Below, piece by piece: positions 43,384-55,884 of a DNA stretch of 64,000 bases (position 1 is the stretch's first letter; each line of letters starts with the position of its first letter). Source of the stretch: Incurvaria masculella (lineage: Eukaryota; Arthropoda; Insecta; Lepidoptera; Incurvariidae). The notes under the pieces were generated by a model. The model ran no database searches. It had not been told where the DNA came from and worked only from the letters and a program-made list of their open reading frames with translations. A program made the translations under genes and the position numbers. The stretch covers positions 10,044,001 through 10,108,000 of the forward strand of contig OX335657.1 of NCBI GenBank assembly GCA_946894095.1, written 5' to 3'.

Positions 43384-43619
43384 AAGAAAACCATGCATAT
43401 CATATAATCCAAAAACTTTTCATACGATAAGCGCCCTTATGGATAAACTATTAAAGCGTATACTCGCACGCGACTATTCGACCGTCTCAATTAGCGTTGT
43501 AGCAAATTGTTACTCTTCAACAAATACGATTCGTAGCAATTTCAGCACCATCTTTCTTTCTCTTTCCGAGTTGAATGGGTTGATCATGTTCCATTAAATT
43601 AATCAACTGAGAACTATGT

Positions 43620-43790
43620 CTGTACAGTCGAACAAAGAGTTTAGGATACACCGGTTGAATAAAAATATGAACCGTCGAAACACTTTGACTTGTGGAAACA
43701 ATTATAGTGTTGAATATAGATTCAAACATAGTTGAGGATGTCTACTAGCTACTGAGTAAACAAAACCCTAACAAAATTGAATCGGAGGTT
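43620..43790 (-). repeat. family Q repeat, uninterrupted inverse copy
   Basis: CAGTCGAACAAAGAGTTTAG, CAATTATAGTGTTGAATATA, CAAACATAGTTGAGGAT and AACAAAACCCTAACAAAATT match the complement of the two Q parts at 910-1565 and show the site without element R. Confidence 0.6.
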
Positions 43791-44569
43791 GTATTTAAAT
43801 ACCATTCATTTTTACGTGTATCTTTTAACCTTTGACTCTTTGACTCTTTTGAATCTTTTAACCTTGACTGTACGTTTTGGTAATTTTGGATACATTAATT
43901 TATATCCGCGATATACGCGTTTATATTTTCTATGCAAATCCAAAAAGGCGTGTATCATAGACAAACAATTATTTATTTATATTAAGGTAAGTCAACAAAA
44001 CATGGAAACAACATTTCTTAAAATAATAATTAAACCAAACTGTAAAGGATGCACATTCCAGTTACAGGCAAACACAGTTGCATGTGGAAGAATCTAAATT
44101 GGTAGAAAACTAGTAAATACTAAAATATGACATAAAGATGAACCGTTAAATATCATAAAAAACAGTAAAATAATAATAAAGAAAAAGTACATAATAATAT
44201 AAAACAGCAAAATGATTCATAAAACAAAGACGAAAAATATTGATAATATGGAAAATGTATCAAAAAATAGCAAATGTAATTGAAAAAAAAAACTTAAGCT
44301 GGTCGTTCTAACAGGTAGGTCATAAACGTCGATTGTTATTGCAGCCTTAACTCAATTAATTAAGTTATCAAAAAAACCAAAACGTACAGACGTAGCTCTC
44401 AGAAGATTTATTTAATGGCAAAATTTCAGGAAAATATTTATCAATTTGACTGAAGAAACAGGCAGAGCCATTGTATGGAATTTGATCATCTCATTATCCT
44501 CGTAATTACAACAATTTCGGGGGTTGATTCAAGTAAGATAAAACATAAAACTATTTTCAGTCATATTTT
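43791..44569. other. gene-free interval
   Basis: Very AT-rich, with AATAATAAA and GAAAAA runs. A frame at 43777-44097 has no recognisable feature. Confidence 0.4.
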
Positions 44570-44750
44570 ATTTGTTTTAACTTGACATGGATGGGATTAC
44601 CACACCAAATGGCATGATACTTGGCATGATACGACCTTGGCGGGCTTAATTCAACCACCTAGCTACCGCCCGAAATGGGACCTACCATTTTACACGGATT
44701 CCGAACCATGAAATAACTATAATTCGTAATGAAATACACTTACAATCCGC
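44570..44750 (-). mobile_element. family D SINE, diverged inverse copy
   Basis: CTTGACATGGATGGGATTAC, ACCACCTAGCTACCGCCCGA, CCATTTTACACGGATTCCGA and ATTCGTAATGAAATACACTT correspond to the complement of SINE blocks. Confidence 0.5.
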
Positions 44751-45667
44751 TTAAACATTGTTCGGTGACATTGTGATTATTCTACTGGAAAGGCATATGT
44801 GCCCAGTTATTATAATCATTCCAATATTCCATTATCACTCTGTGCACAGCTTCGGTGTGACCGACCAGTCATTCGTGACTTTCAAGCGACCTTCGTCCTT
44901 GACGCCAAAGCAGTATCTGTAGCTTTCACAACGATTCCAAACTATAGCAGTCGCTAGGTAGGGGGCGCATTGTGGAGCAATTCAGTGCTCTGCGGTTTTT
45001 CCTTTCACGATTGACCACGCTCGTGCACCACGGTTGATCACTTGAGTCACTTCACAGTTGAACACTTCATAAGAGACATACCGAAGTCAATGTGTTTTGT
45101 AAAAGGTTAGTATCCGCTGTGTCTAGTTACAAATTTTGAAATTTGAAAAGTCTTGATAAGCTGTTTATTTCGAAAAAACGGCTGAATATTTTGGTTAAAA
45201 AAGCCTGATTTCCCGAAAAAAGGGCCTTCATTCAATGTGTCGCTTTCACTGCTTGACAAGAACGGTCAGCTGGCGTGAAAACCAAGTTGGGAGTTAAAAT
45301 AAACCAACAATCCGGAAGGCTAAAAAGCCGGACACGCCCAGATAAGTCTGGATGTAAATTGTTAGCGGTATACAATACCACTTATAATTTATATAAATTG
45401 GGCACAGATTGTTTGGATGTTTGTTATTAAGGTGATTCGAAACGTTCGCCACATCTTCAGCAACATTTACTAGAAAGTTTAAAAACAATTTATTGCAGCT
45501 AAATGAATCAACATAAGTTTAAAAATGTATATTTGCAAAATTCTCACACCTTAATTATTCCATGAAATATAATCATTGACTTATATAAATCATTCAATAT
45601 AATATTATGGCTGAAACACAAATGTGTGGTAATAATTCGTTTGCGCTCACATTCCTCGATACGGCGT
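44751..45667. other. gene-free interval
   Basis: No supported gene or repeat match. Confidence 0.4.
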
Positions 45668-45960
45668 TGAGGTCAGTATGGAGAAATTGAAGAGCGCGCG
45701 CAGTGGGCGTTAATCGAACTAACATTTGCGAGTCCGAGCTTGATTTGACAGCTTACTCAACGTTGCCGTAAATACGTCGACGTTGCCGTTTACGTCGACT
45801 CCGCGTTTTCATACAAATGGGAAGTCCAAGTTTGACTTTGACAGCTTGAAGAAGTAAAACCACAGGATATCTAGTAAAAACTTGTATGGAGTTTGACGTT
45901 TTTACGGAACTTCGAAGTTACGTAAACGCCAATTTAGGTGAGAACTGAGACTACCGGCTC
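45668..45960 (+). mobile_element. family B TIR element, left-truncated
   Basis: It starts inside the family at TATGGAGAAATTGAAGAGCG. It continues GCAGTGGGCGTTAATCGAAC and GACGTTGCCGTTTACGTCGA to the intact right end GGTGAGAACTGAGACTACCG, then GCTC. Confidence 0.75.
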
Positions 45961-46664
45961 AGAGTTCAAATCAGTGACGAGAAATTTGCCTTCACTAAAC
46001 AATATCACACCAGCTTGAAGGCAATGTTTAGGGCGACATGTTCTTTTTGAGCAAGTCTTGCAGCCGGACACTACCGCACACAGCATAAATACATTTTCAA
46101 GGTCACTGTCTCCGCCTGTGCCTGGCCTGTTGTTGGCTTTTTATTTCGCCAAACATTTAGGTAGAACTCGTAACGGGAAGTTCTTTGAACATCTTTAAGC
46201 ACGCATTGACCTAAATTACTTTCATCAATCATGAACAAAAGTCGGAGGTTCGAAAATTACTCTATGGGTTCGTAATTATGTCATCTGGTCCCTACCCCTC
46301 CGTGGAAGCGGCGCGCGGCGTTTGTATGTATGTAAGTACCGAAAGCGAAAGTTTTAACAATTCAATTACCAGAAATGTAGGCACACACTCTGTTTACGCT
46401 TTAGATTGCCGGAAAGTGTTTGTTCCCAAGGACGCGGAACACAATGGCGTCGCACGCGTCGGCAACACCGCACCGCCACGCGCGGCCGCAATCAACACGA
46501 ACACTTTCACTGCTTACTTCACACCATCAACATCAACACCCGCACCCGCATTAGAACCATGCTCACCTGACTACCGCACTGTCCCCTCCCCACCATTCTA
46601 CATGCTCGCAAGGACCAATATTTGGTTTTTTTCACTGATATTTTTTCCAAATTTGGATAAATGT

Positions 46665-47351
46665 TAAAAAACCGGCCAAGTGCGAGTTTGACTTGCACAC
46701 GAAGGGTTCCGTACCGCCCTAAAAGTTTTAAGAACGGCCCGAAAGCTATGTTCCCTATACAAACGTAGTTTACTAATCATTTGAAAAACAAATCATTGGA
46801 AAAACACTGTTTCGATTTGCTTGATATGTGGTATATAATATTCTACTACAATATCTGTATCTGCACGTTTTTGTTTCGCTGAAACATCTAAAGCATGTCA
46901 AATAACAGGCAAAAGAAAATCTTCATACAAAATTCCTTTTCTCTGTTGTGTGACACTGGATAAATTTTTCGAATAAACAAACACGTGCAGACATACCTAG
47001 ATATTTTTTGCCTGATTTTAAGTCCCAAATATCAAGAAAATTGGAACAGTGGTTTTCAAATGATTGGTAAACTACGTTTGGATGGGGAGCGTAATTTTCT
47101 GATGGCCTTAACACATTCATATACACATATACATAACCTTTAATTTTTATATATTTTTTAATTTTACCTATTTGTTGTTATAGCGGCAAAATAAATACAC
47201 AATCTGTGATAAATTCCGCTGCCTACCTATTACGGTTCGTGAGATACAGGCTTGTGACGGACGGGCGGATGGACGGACGGGCGGACGGACGGACAGCGGA
47301 GGCTTAGTAATAGTGTTCCGTTTGCACCCTTTGGGTACGGAACCCTAAAAA
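46665..47351 (+). mobile_element. family C short element interrupted by a family M MITE
   Basis: The 5' part (46665-46732: AAACCGGCCAAGTGCGAGTT, AGGGTTCCGTACC) and the 3' part (about 47137-47351: TACCTATTTGTTGTTATAGC, a GACGG run, GCGGAGGCTTAGTAATAG and GGGTACGGAACCCT) are separated by about 400 bp of family M. Confidence 0.75.
46733..47110. mobile_element. family M foldback MITE, copy 2, nested in C
   Basis: TACAAACGTAGTTTACTAAT and CATTTGAAAAACAAATCATT on the left are answered by GTGGTTTTCAAATGATTGGT and AAACTACGTTTGGATGGGG on the right. The copy at 10691 shares the TTGCTTGATAT-type interior. Confidence 0.65.
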
Positions 47352-47526
47352 CTGTCTCGACTAAGGGTGGAGTGAACAATGTCTGGTTAGAGATAATTTA
47401 AAATTAGAATATATTCGCCCCAAGAAGAAAGTAGAGAGATCTATAATTTATAACATTGTTATGAATAATTGTCACAAGTGAAGTCATTATGATGCCCCTC
47501 CGCGCATCATATTCGAATAGCGCGAG

Positions 47527-47558
47527 TAAGTATGCTTGCACAGATGCAAGCATACTTA
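47527..47558. other. perfect 14-bp stem, 4-nt loop
   Basis: TAAGTATGCTTGCA, loop CAGA, TGCAAGCATACTTA. No flanking context identifies its origin. Confidence 0.6.
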
Positions 47559-49616
47559 CTATCAAGCCGTCACACCGGAGGGGTGGGCAGAGACGACAGA
47601 TGCATCCGAAACGATTGTCTTTCTTGATTCTCCTTGACTTCTATTTCTTTATAGTTCTCCTTTTAATCAGTTGAATTCACGAATTCATTGATGATGTCCA
47701 ATCAAGTGGTAATGATAAAATGCACAAATAAAATTATTTTCGTATTTTTGATATGGAAAAAAACAAGTAATTCGCAATTCATAAAGGTTAGGCACACACA
47801 ACATTTAGTCATTTGAACAAACAGCATTTGTTCTAGGTATGAGCAATGAATCACTTCTGTGTACAACCGAGTTCGGTAAAGTAGCCCATGTGGCTTCGTG
47901 ACAATAAAACAAACCCGCAGAAATAAAATCCTAAAACCTTAAAGACAAAGGTTGTTTTACACTACATGTGAAAAGATCGTGTAGCAAGCTGTGTTCCGTT
48001 TCGCACCGACTTCACAACTTTGCATGTCACAGACCTTTCGTGTTTACGCACCGAGCTCGTTCGGAGTAAGGAAATTCTTGTGTGAGATATATTTCAAATT
48101 AGCGATAATAGCTCGCGATTTAGGAAATTGTAAACCAAGGACTGCTCCCCACTGCAGGGTGAAGGCTGTAGATTATACTAATATTTAGAATTTAAGTTTG
48201 AAGATGAAGAGGAAATATCTATTCACAGTTTTTTTACACTATTATTCTAGAAATCGTGATCATGTGTCGATTACCATCTGTGCTCATAAAATAAACGGCT
48301 TTATTATTGTTACTAATGAACCAGGGACACATGCATTAAAGAAAGAAATCTGTAAAAATAACTGCTTTATAATTAGCCATGCATAATCATAAAGTAGTTC
48401 TTGTGATCAGTCGTGGTAGATCGAAGTAGAGCTGTCGTGACCTTGACGGTTTGGGCCGCGCTTCTCGATCGGGAAATGTATAGTGGGTTTAATCTGCTCA
48501 CTTCACCACTTTCTTTCTCGTTTCGAATTTGATGAGTGCATTGCATATATGAAACTCACAACTTGGTTGATGTTATATATTAGGTATTCTATCAATAGCT
48601 TGATGACAGCAATGGACTCGCAACTTATGTATGCCTAAAACATCGTTGGGTGAAACGATGATTACATCAGTCGACCGCTGAGTACTAATATCGGCTAATA
48701 TCGGTTCTGGACCCAGAAATGGCAGCCGTGGTGATATTATTCTTTATCGTTTTACTGAGCAAAACCTGCAGTTCTTTGAGGACACAGGTCACACCTACCG
48801 TAGTGGCATGTGCTTGTAACCGTTCTGAATCTGATTAAAATCAAATAGCGTCAAAAAGAAATCTAGTTCCGTTCACCAATAAAGCAGCCTATTGGCTGCA
48901 TTAATGGCGAATAAGGTCGCTCACTCAGCGCGAGCCATTCGGTGGCACGCGTGCGTCTGTTATCATAACACACGCGAATCTGTGTCAATTTGTATAGACG
49001 ACCGCCATCGACGACCGCATTTAGGGAGCTGTTGCATTCCAGCATTGTGTTATTAGTAGGTGAATATTCTTCTCATAATTATTCGTTACATTGTTGTAAA
49101 TGAGTCATTAAATCAATCAATTAGTCGTCTTTAGTCGAAAACATAGATAGGAACCTAATGGTGTAATCAATTTTGGAATATTCGAACAAATTGCTTTATA
49201 GTTAAAAAGTTACTCAGGTGAGGTCTGTAGAGTGTGGGATCAAACTCTACCTCCGTAGATTGATTGCCGGTTTACTAAGTCATTTTAAAATCACAGTTGA
49301 TATAACATCTCCTATACGAGGTTGGTTATTAAGAAAAATATGTACATTTTTATGCATAGATTTCAGGCTAATCAAATCGAAAACAATACTTCTAAATTTT
49401 AGATGTAGTGCTAAACCAACAATAAATAAAAACATTAATTCGGTAAGCATTCAAAACATTCACATCCTATATCCCCTTATTTTTAAATTGTTAAAGGTCT
49501 AACATTAATTTATATTGCTATGGACACGGCGGCCTGATGCCACGTGGTGTGTTTGTTGGGCTCATGTCATGACATCATATTAACCATACATTTACGGTTC
49601 CATTTAATTCACTAAG
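47559..49616. other. gene-free interval
   Basis: A possible SINE scrap (CACTTTCTTTCTCGTTTCGA, 48506-48525) is all I recognise. The frames here lack any known domain. Confidence 0.4.
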
Positions 49617-49775
49617 CTTTGTTTTCACCAAGAGCTGATCTATTTTTATTGACACTTAAAGGGCCTTTATTACTAAATTGCTGATTATCTGGCAATCGAT
49701 ACCAGTACAAGATATTCAGCACTTTAGTAACAAAGGACCTTTAAGTGTAAATTAAAAGAAATCAGCTCTTATATC
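49617..49775. mobile_element. family K foldback MITE, copy 2
   Basis: TTTTCACCAAGAGCTGATCT, TTGACACTTAAAGGGCCTTT and ATTACTAAATTGCTGATTAT are answered by ATTCAGCACTTTAGTAACAA, AGGACCTTTAAGTGT and AAATCAGCTCTT. It lacks the inner hairpin of copy 1. Confidence 0.65.
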
Positions 49776-49789
49776 TCATGTCTTTATCA

Positions 49790-49905
49790 GCATTATATTA
49801 GTCTAATACACTTTATTCCCGAAGGAAATGGGTGCCCTTATATTGCACGGCTGCATTGAACTATTGGGAAACGCGAACAGGCGCCGTTTTAATCAGCTCT
49901 CATGG
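49790..49905 (-). mobile_element. family D SINE 3' fragment, inverse
   Basis: TTAGTCTAATACACTTTATT, CCCGAAGGAAATGGGTGCCC and TGCATTGAACTATTGGGAAA match the complement of the tail. Confidence 0.55.
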
Positions 49906-50306
49906 AATAACGACAAGATTATCCCGAGGATTGAATAATACCTTCGTAAACTACAGTTTTTATATGGCATCAGTCCAGTATCACCGGTCGAAGGGTCACC
50001 CATCCAGACCTCAATATCTGTCAAACCACAAACTGTGTCCAAAGCAGACCATCAAACGTTTGCACCCTAGGAAACAGTAACTCACCGTAAGTGTAAAAGG
50101 ACTGTAAAGTTCACAGTAGTGAATGTCTGTTCCGGGTAGTGTCGCAAGCGGTTGCTGGTGGAGTGACTCACGAGGTGGCCGAACTGAGGAGGTTCACCTC
50201 GTTTCGAAAGCGTTTGCAAACGACTCCAGGCGACAACAGACCTACGCGGACCTAGTGCTCTGTGCGCTGTCGTTTTGAAGACCATGTGTTCTGCAATTCA
50301 GGTCCC

Positions 50307-50622
50307 TTTTTAGGGTTCCGTACCCAAAGAATACCAAACGGAACCCTATTACTAAGCCTCCGCTGTCCGTCCGTCCGTCCGTCCTTCCGTCCGTCCGTCC
50401 GTCTGTCACAGGGCTGTATCTCATGAAACGAGGTAGGTGGCTAAAATTTTCACAGAGTGTGTATTTATTTGGCCGCTATAACAACAAATAGGTAAAATTT
50501 GCAAAATAATAAAAATTTAAGGGGGGGGGGGCATACAAAAAACCTGATTTTTTTGTATTAAATCTTGTACGATGGTACGGAACCCTTGGTGTGCGAGTCC
50601 GACTCGCACTTGGCCGGTTTTT
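50307..50622 (-). mobile_element. family C short element, full length, inverse
   Basis: TTTTTAGGGTTCCGTACCCA, TTACTAAGCCTCCGCTGTCC, a CCGT microsatellite (50371-50404), CAACAAATAGGTAAAATT, a G homopolymer (50521-50530), CGAGTCCGACTCGCACTTGG and CCGGTTTTT. Confidence 0.85.
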
Positions 50623-50767
50623 CATCTGTGTTTGAAATGTGCATTTTTTTGCTACATGATACGAAATAAAGAAAGAAAAGTTTATTAGAAAGAAAAGGTA
50701 CAAGTAAACAAAGTTAAATGATAATGTAACAGTATAAATTCATATGAAGAGAAAATAAAAGTATTTT

Positions 50768-50961
50768 ATAGCCGTGTATAGCGTTTATTTCAGTAACAGA
50801 GCAGATAACAATGTGATTTTGATAAAATCGAAGCGGAGGCCCGCGCCGTGACATCTGGCACCGAAAATCTCCCGTCGCGAGGGAGAGCGAGATGGGGCGA
50901 ACGGGGCGAGGGAGGCAGAGAGAGTCCACCTCACCCAAGCCAGGAGGGCATTTTCGCTACA
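50768..50961 (-). repeat. gypsy 3' LTR, 194 bp
   Basis: Identical by eye to the 5' LTR at a constant offset of 5,117. Confidence 0.92.
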
Positions 50962-50975
50962 TACTCCCCCTTTAG
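50962..50975 (-). other. gypsy polypurine tract
   Basis: On the minus strand CTAAAGGGGGAGTA directly precedes the 3' LTR start TGTAGC. Confidence 0.75.
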
Positions 50976-51000
50976 CTGCAGCAACGTCCTCGTGCGCGAG

Positions 51001-52731
51001 CTAAGTGTTAGAAGGGACAGGGACCATCTTCCGTGGACGTCCTCTCTTCCGTTTTGGTAGAACGGGTTCAGCCTCGTTGCCTTCTCGGGCTCTGTATACT
51101 TGAAGGTCTGACGAATGGTATTTTCCTATAACATCATTCGAATCATTAGCATGGGACAGAAGATATGTTGTGGGGCTGATGATTTTGGAAATCTTGTAGG
51201 GACCATCCCGTTTAGGGATAAACTTGGCAGTGATACCCTTAGAGGCATTGCTTAGAGAATGGGATTTCAGCCAGACGAGATCATTTAGATTATGTTGAAC
51301 ATGTGGACGACGAGATCGATCGGCGAACGACTTGCGCAGGTCTTGCTGTTCCCTGATTTGATCTCTAGCCAAATGGAGGTCAGCGTCTAGCTTCAAAAGA
51401 TAGGGCGTCATTTGGGGGACAAAGTTTTCAGCCTGCACCGTAGCTCGAAGGTCATGCTGTATTTCAAGAGGAGATCGCATCTCTCGTCCGAACATGAGGT
51501 AGGAGGGGGTAGTGCCAGTCGCCTGGGTAGTAGCACTGTTCATGGCAAATCTTATTGCATGAATCGCTTCAGGCCAGCGATTATGTTTACCCTCGACAAG
51601 AATGGCTAGTTGGGCTTTTAAGTCTCGGTTCTTACGTTCAGCAGGATTGCTTTCGGGGTGATACAAGGGGATGAGATCTTGCTTGATACCAAGGGCAAAC
51701 ATGGCCTTTTGGGTAACCTCGGAGACAAATTGAACCCCGTTGTCGGATAGGATTCTTCGAGGTAAGCCATAACGAAGGAATACTTCTTCAATAAGTATCT
51801 TAGAGCAGTTCTCAGCCGTCGCTGATTTCAGCGCAAAGAGTTCAATCCATTTTGTAGCAACATCTTCTATGAGGAAAATCCATCGCTCCCCCTGGACACC
51901 AGCTGGAAGAGGACCGAAAAGATCCATGGCTATCACCTCAAATCGCTGTGATGGGACAGGGGTTTGAAGTAATCCAGCAGGTTTTTGATTGCTTGGTTTA
52001 TATCTCTGACATTCTGGGCAAGTCTTTACATATTCGTATATAAATTTTCTCATGCCGGGAAAATAATGCTTTCGACTCACGCGCTGGTACGTCCTTTCTG
52101 CACCATTGTGACCAGCGGTGGGTGCATCATGGAGTTCTTTCATTAGTTCTTCACGCAGGGACAAAGGAACTACGAGTTGGGGATCTTCGGATTCGGAATC
52201 TTGACTGCAGTGGAAAAGGACTCCTTGGGTAAGATAGTAGCCACGTTCGGTCCAGCGGTTCTGAGTACCAGAATCTCCGCTTTCTAAATCGTCAATGATT
52301 TTCTTGATTTCGATATCTTCGATCTGTGCTGCCCGGAGATCCACGGCACTTCGACGAGGTAAGTCAATAACGACAGAGCAAACCCCACAGTTCTCCTGAG
52401 ATTCAGCATCATCACACGACGGGCGGCTAAGAGTGTCCGCCAAAACGTTCGCTTTACCAGGTGTGTATACAAATTTTATATTATAGCTTTGCAGCTTTAG
52501 GGCCCATCGGGCTAATCGTCCAGTTGGAGATTTTATGGTGAAGATCCACTTAAGGGGCTCATGATCTGAGCCGATGATTATGTCAGAACCTTCTACATAC
52601 CCGCGGAACTTTTCGAGAGCCCAGACTACAGCTAGGGCTTCGCGTTCTGTGGTGGTGTAGTTGCGCTCAGCAGAGTTAAGTAACCTGCTCGCATACTCGA
52701 CAGGCTTTTCATCCGTGCCTTCACCCTGCAA
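51001..52731 (-). pseudogene. gypsy RNase H and integrase, downstream of the frameshift
   Basis: A 576-codon frame in another phase overlaps the upstream frame by 100 bp. It opens inside RNase H (YASRLLNSAERNYTTTEREA, GSDHEPLKW, ADTLSRPSCDD). The integrase zinc finger follows (HDAPTAGHNG to CPECQRYK), then the catalytic core with Asp in MDLFGP, Asp in LSDNGVQF and Glu in NPAERKNRDLK. A GPY/F-type C-terminal module (PKRDGPYKISKI) and a basic KRKRGRPRK tail end it. All catalytic positions I can see are kept. It ends only about 40 bp before the 3' LTR. Confidence 0.92.
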
Positions 52732-55415
52732 GAGGGCTGCACCAAGGGCGTAGCTGCTCTGATCACAAACGGCCTTGAAAAATCTGCCTGACGTAGAATA
52801 GGGGCACTTGTGAGTGATTGTTTTAGTTCATTGAAGGCTCGCTTCTGGTCCGCTTCCCATTTCCATTGCTGATTTTTTCTTGTGAGTATGGTAAGAGGAC
52901 AGGCAATTTTGGAGAATCCAGGTATGAACTTGCGGAACCATGAACATGTTTGGAGGAATGTCTTTAAATGTTTCAGATTAGAGGGCTCCTTCATGCTTAT
53001 TACAGCCTCGCATTTCTCAGAATCTGGCTCAATACCATTAGCAGACACTACGTGTCCGAGATATTTCAAACGTTCGCGGGCAAACACACACTTTGAACGG
53101 TTGGCATGGAGGTTAAATATCCTGAGTCGCTCGAAAACTGCGCTTAGATCTGCTAGGTGTTTTTCATAGTTTTCGCTGATAATTATGAGATCGTCGAGGT
53201 ATGCCAAAACAATCATGTCTTTCAGGCCCGCTCTAAATCGATCAATCAGGCGCTGAAATGTGGAAGGCGCATTCTTTAGACCAAAGGGCATTCTTTTAAA
53301 GCGATATACGCCAAAAGGGGTTGAAAACGCTGTTTTGTCACGATCCTCGGGTGCAACATTGACTTGCCAGTATCCGGCTTTTAGGTCAATGGTACTCATA
53401 ATCATATTTGGTTTAGTTGACTGCAATAACTCATCGATGAGGGGTAACGGATATTTATCCGTGATAGTGATTGCATTGAGACGACGGTAGTCGACGCAAA
53501 ATCTTGTGGTACCATCTTTTTTGGGGACCAATACGACAGGCGAGGACCAGGCGGACTCGCACTCCTCTATAACATCTTCTTTGACCATCTTGTCGAGCTC
53601 CACTCGGATAATTTCTTTCTTGGCCGGGGGCATACGATAGGGTGGAGTGTACACTGGTGGATGCGTATTGGTATCGATATGGTGGACTGCATAGGAAGTC
53701 GGCTCTCCCCCTGGCTCAAAGGTGGCAGTATATTCTAGCAAGATATCTGACAGCTTCTCTTTATTATCAACAGAAAGCAGGGAGCCTTCATCAAGACGCA
53801 AAAGGTTGGTCGAAGCACATGTTAGGGTGAGAGCGGGTCGTTCAAACTGAAGTTGATGAGGAAATTGGGGCTGATCAGCAAATATCCATGACTGGGAGGA
53901 AAAGTCGAGTACTAGCCCTGCGGCGTTGATGAAATCGATCCCTAGTAGGGTGTCGTTATTATCCGCATCAGGGAATATGACAAAGTTGACAGTTATTGAT
54001 CTGCCTTCTAAGTTGACATCGACGTCAGCCATTAAGAGTCTTTGTTCGGCACAGTGGCCATCAGCCAATTTGACATTTAATGTCGAGGCATGAAAAGTTT
54101 GATTATTGTCTTTCAATACCTTATACAGAGTGTGGCCGGCAATGCTTTTCTTGGAAGCAGTGTCGATCAGCGCCGTGCCATACACAGACATGATTTGAAT
54201 GTGCAGAACTGGCCGTCGGGAACCCACACCTTGTAGGTCGGAAGCGTAGAAACCTGTTGGTTTCTTCTCTCGGCAATTAGGACAATTCGATCGGGTCACT
54301 CCTTGAGTACCGCAGCTGTAACAGGTAATGCGCACATCTGTATATTTGCTTGATGTGGGTGACGAAGAGGAGTTTGAATCGCCGCCTATTTCCGACTTTG
54401 ATTTTCTAGCAGCCAGCCTTTTACATTCTTCTTTGTCGTGACCGTATATGCGGCAGTATACACAATAGCGTCGGAATGTTTTACCTTCACTCTCGATCTT
54501 GCAAGAGGTGAGTATGCGCCCAGGTGGCGCAGTACCTGCTCGCTCAGCAGGCGCAGTAGCTGCACGTGCCGAAGGAGCCGCAGGGGCTCGGCACGGGACG
54601 GCCGCAGCAGATAACGCTCCGGCGGCCTGCCGAAAGGCAGTGGCGGCACCGGGGCGGTGGCGGTCGGTCAGCTCACTCTTTTCACCAAGCGAGTCCTCTA
54701 CACAACGAGCTTTACTCAATAAGTCCTCGAAACACTGTATGCCATCCCGAGGTACACGTTTACGAATACGCCTATGAAGAAGTCCATAAACCATATCAAT
54801 CTTCACTTTGTCACTGAGTTCATCGGGAATTTTAGCCAAAATGGCACGGGCATGGCACACGAAAGTATCAGTATTCTCACTACCTTGTTCGTGAGCAAAA
54901 AGTTCCCTATAAAGCTTATATGGTGGCTTACGATCCCCGTATGCGTGCTGCAGTAGGGCCAGAGCAGATGTCCAATTTTTCACTGACACTTTCACCCCCT
55001 GCCACCAAACCGCAGCCATATCAGTAAGTAACATCGGAAGTCCCTTCAACGCATTGTTATCAGAAACATTCGCACAGTCTTTATATATAACTATTGCGTC
55101 AATGAATGCATCCACAGAGTCTGTAGCAACACCACTAAAACGCGTCGTACACTTTGAAAAGTTCCCTGGTGGTTGTTGAGTATGCCCCTGCATCACCGGC
55201 GGAATGTCGGTAGCAGCTGCGGGCGAAGCCGCCGATGCAACTGAAGATGCAGAAAGCAGCTCCATCATTCGTTGCAACAACTCCGTTTGTCGTTGCTGGA
55301 CTGACACCAGGGCATCCATCTGAGATGGTTGCGAGGTTTTAGCAGCGGTCTCTGCAGGCACATTAAAAATCTCTTCCTCTGAGGACTCGCTGCTTTGTTT
55401 TTTCTTTGGCGGCAT
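52632..55415 (-). pseudogene. gypsy Gag-protease-RT polyprotein, truncated by a frameshift
   Basis: A 927-codon frame starts at an ATG (MPPKKKQSSESSEEE). A capsid-like region covers about 95-250 (AVWWQGVKV, LFAHEQGSENTDTF). A C-rich segment near 316-385 includes CVYCRIYGHDKEEC (zinc knuckle CX2CX4HX4C) and CYSCGTQG. The protease motif is ALIDTASKKS near 412, with DTA where DTG is usual. RT runs from WSSPVVLVPKKDG through DLKAGYWQV and FKRMPFGLKNAPSTF to YLDDLIII near 738. Connection-domain residues follow (TCSWFRKFIPGF). After RPFVI the reading turns to nonsense for about 46 residues, so the true frame was lost near 52768. Confidence 0.92.
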
Positions 55416-55863
55416 GCTGGAGAGCTTGTGCTTAGGTTAGTAACCTAAAATCCGCCGATGATCGCTTGACGTTTTGCTTCGCGCCGAAAGTACAGACGCG
55501 CGCGGCTCGAGTCGACTCGAGTTACAACTTGACCTTGGCGTTCGCTTGTCAACTGACGCCGGCGGCGCGGCGCTGCGATCGTCGTTGCCCACGCGCACGC
55601 GACGTAAATGTTACTCGGCGCACTTTGATAAAAGTACAGACGCGCGCTAAACCTCGCGCTAAACTTGATTGATTTTGAATGTTTTATGCGATTATTAGGC
55701 CGAGTCCTTATATTTTGAGTTTTAAACTTGAATGCACGATGTTTACGATCACACTGTTTATTTAATCTTTGCTTTGAGCCACAGTTATTTACACTCAACA
55801 AAATGGTCCTTGTTCCGTAACTGTTACCGTAAATGTCCGAATTGCACGAGTCACTGTCTCGTG
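55416..55863 (-). other. gypsy 5' untranslated leader
   Basis: About 450 bp lie between the primer site and the Gag ATG. A 145-codon frame here (55445-55882) starts in the primer site and is basic and unrecognisable; I treat it as chance. Confidence 0.6.
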
Positions 55864-55881
55864 CCACACGTTGGGTCGCCA
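55864..55881 (-). other. gypsy primer-binding site
   Basis: TGGCGACCCAACGTGTGG lies three bases inside the LTR on the minus strand. It resembles sites that pair with lysine tRNA 3' ends, with an added base. The tRNA identity is inference. Confidence 0.55.
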
Positions 55882-55884
55882 CTT

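Noticed and set aside
46278..46667. 129-codon frame with a Pro/Thr-rich middle
   Set aside because: No domain, and its end runs into a family C element; probably chance.
52632..52731. Programmed frameshift between the gypsy frames
   Set aside because: The phase change falls at the start of RNase H rather than between gag and pol, and the upstream frame turns to nonsense before the overlap.
55445..55882. 145-codon basic frame upstream of gypsy gag
   Set aside because: It begins inside the primer-binding site and spans the leader; there is no known protein there in such elements.
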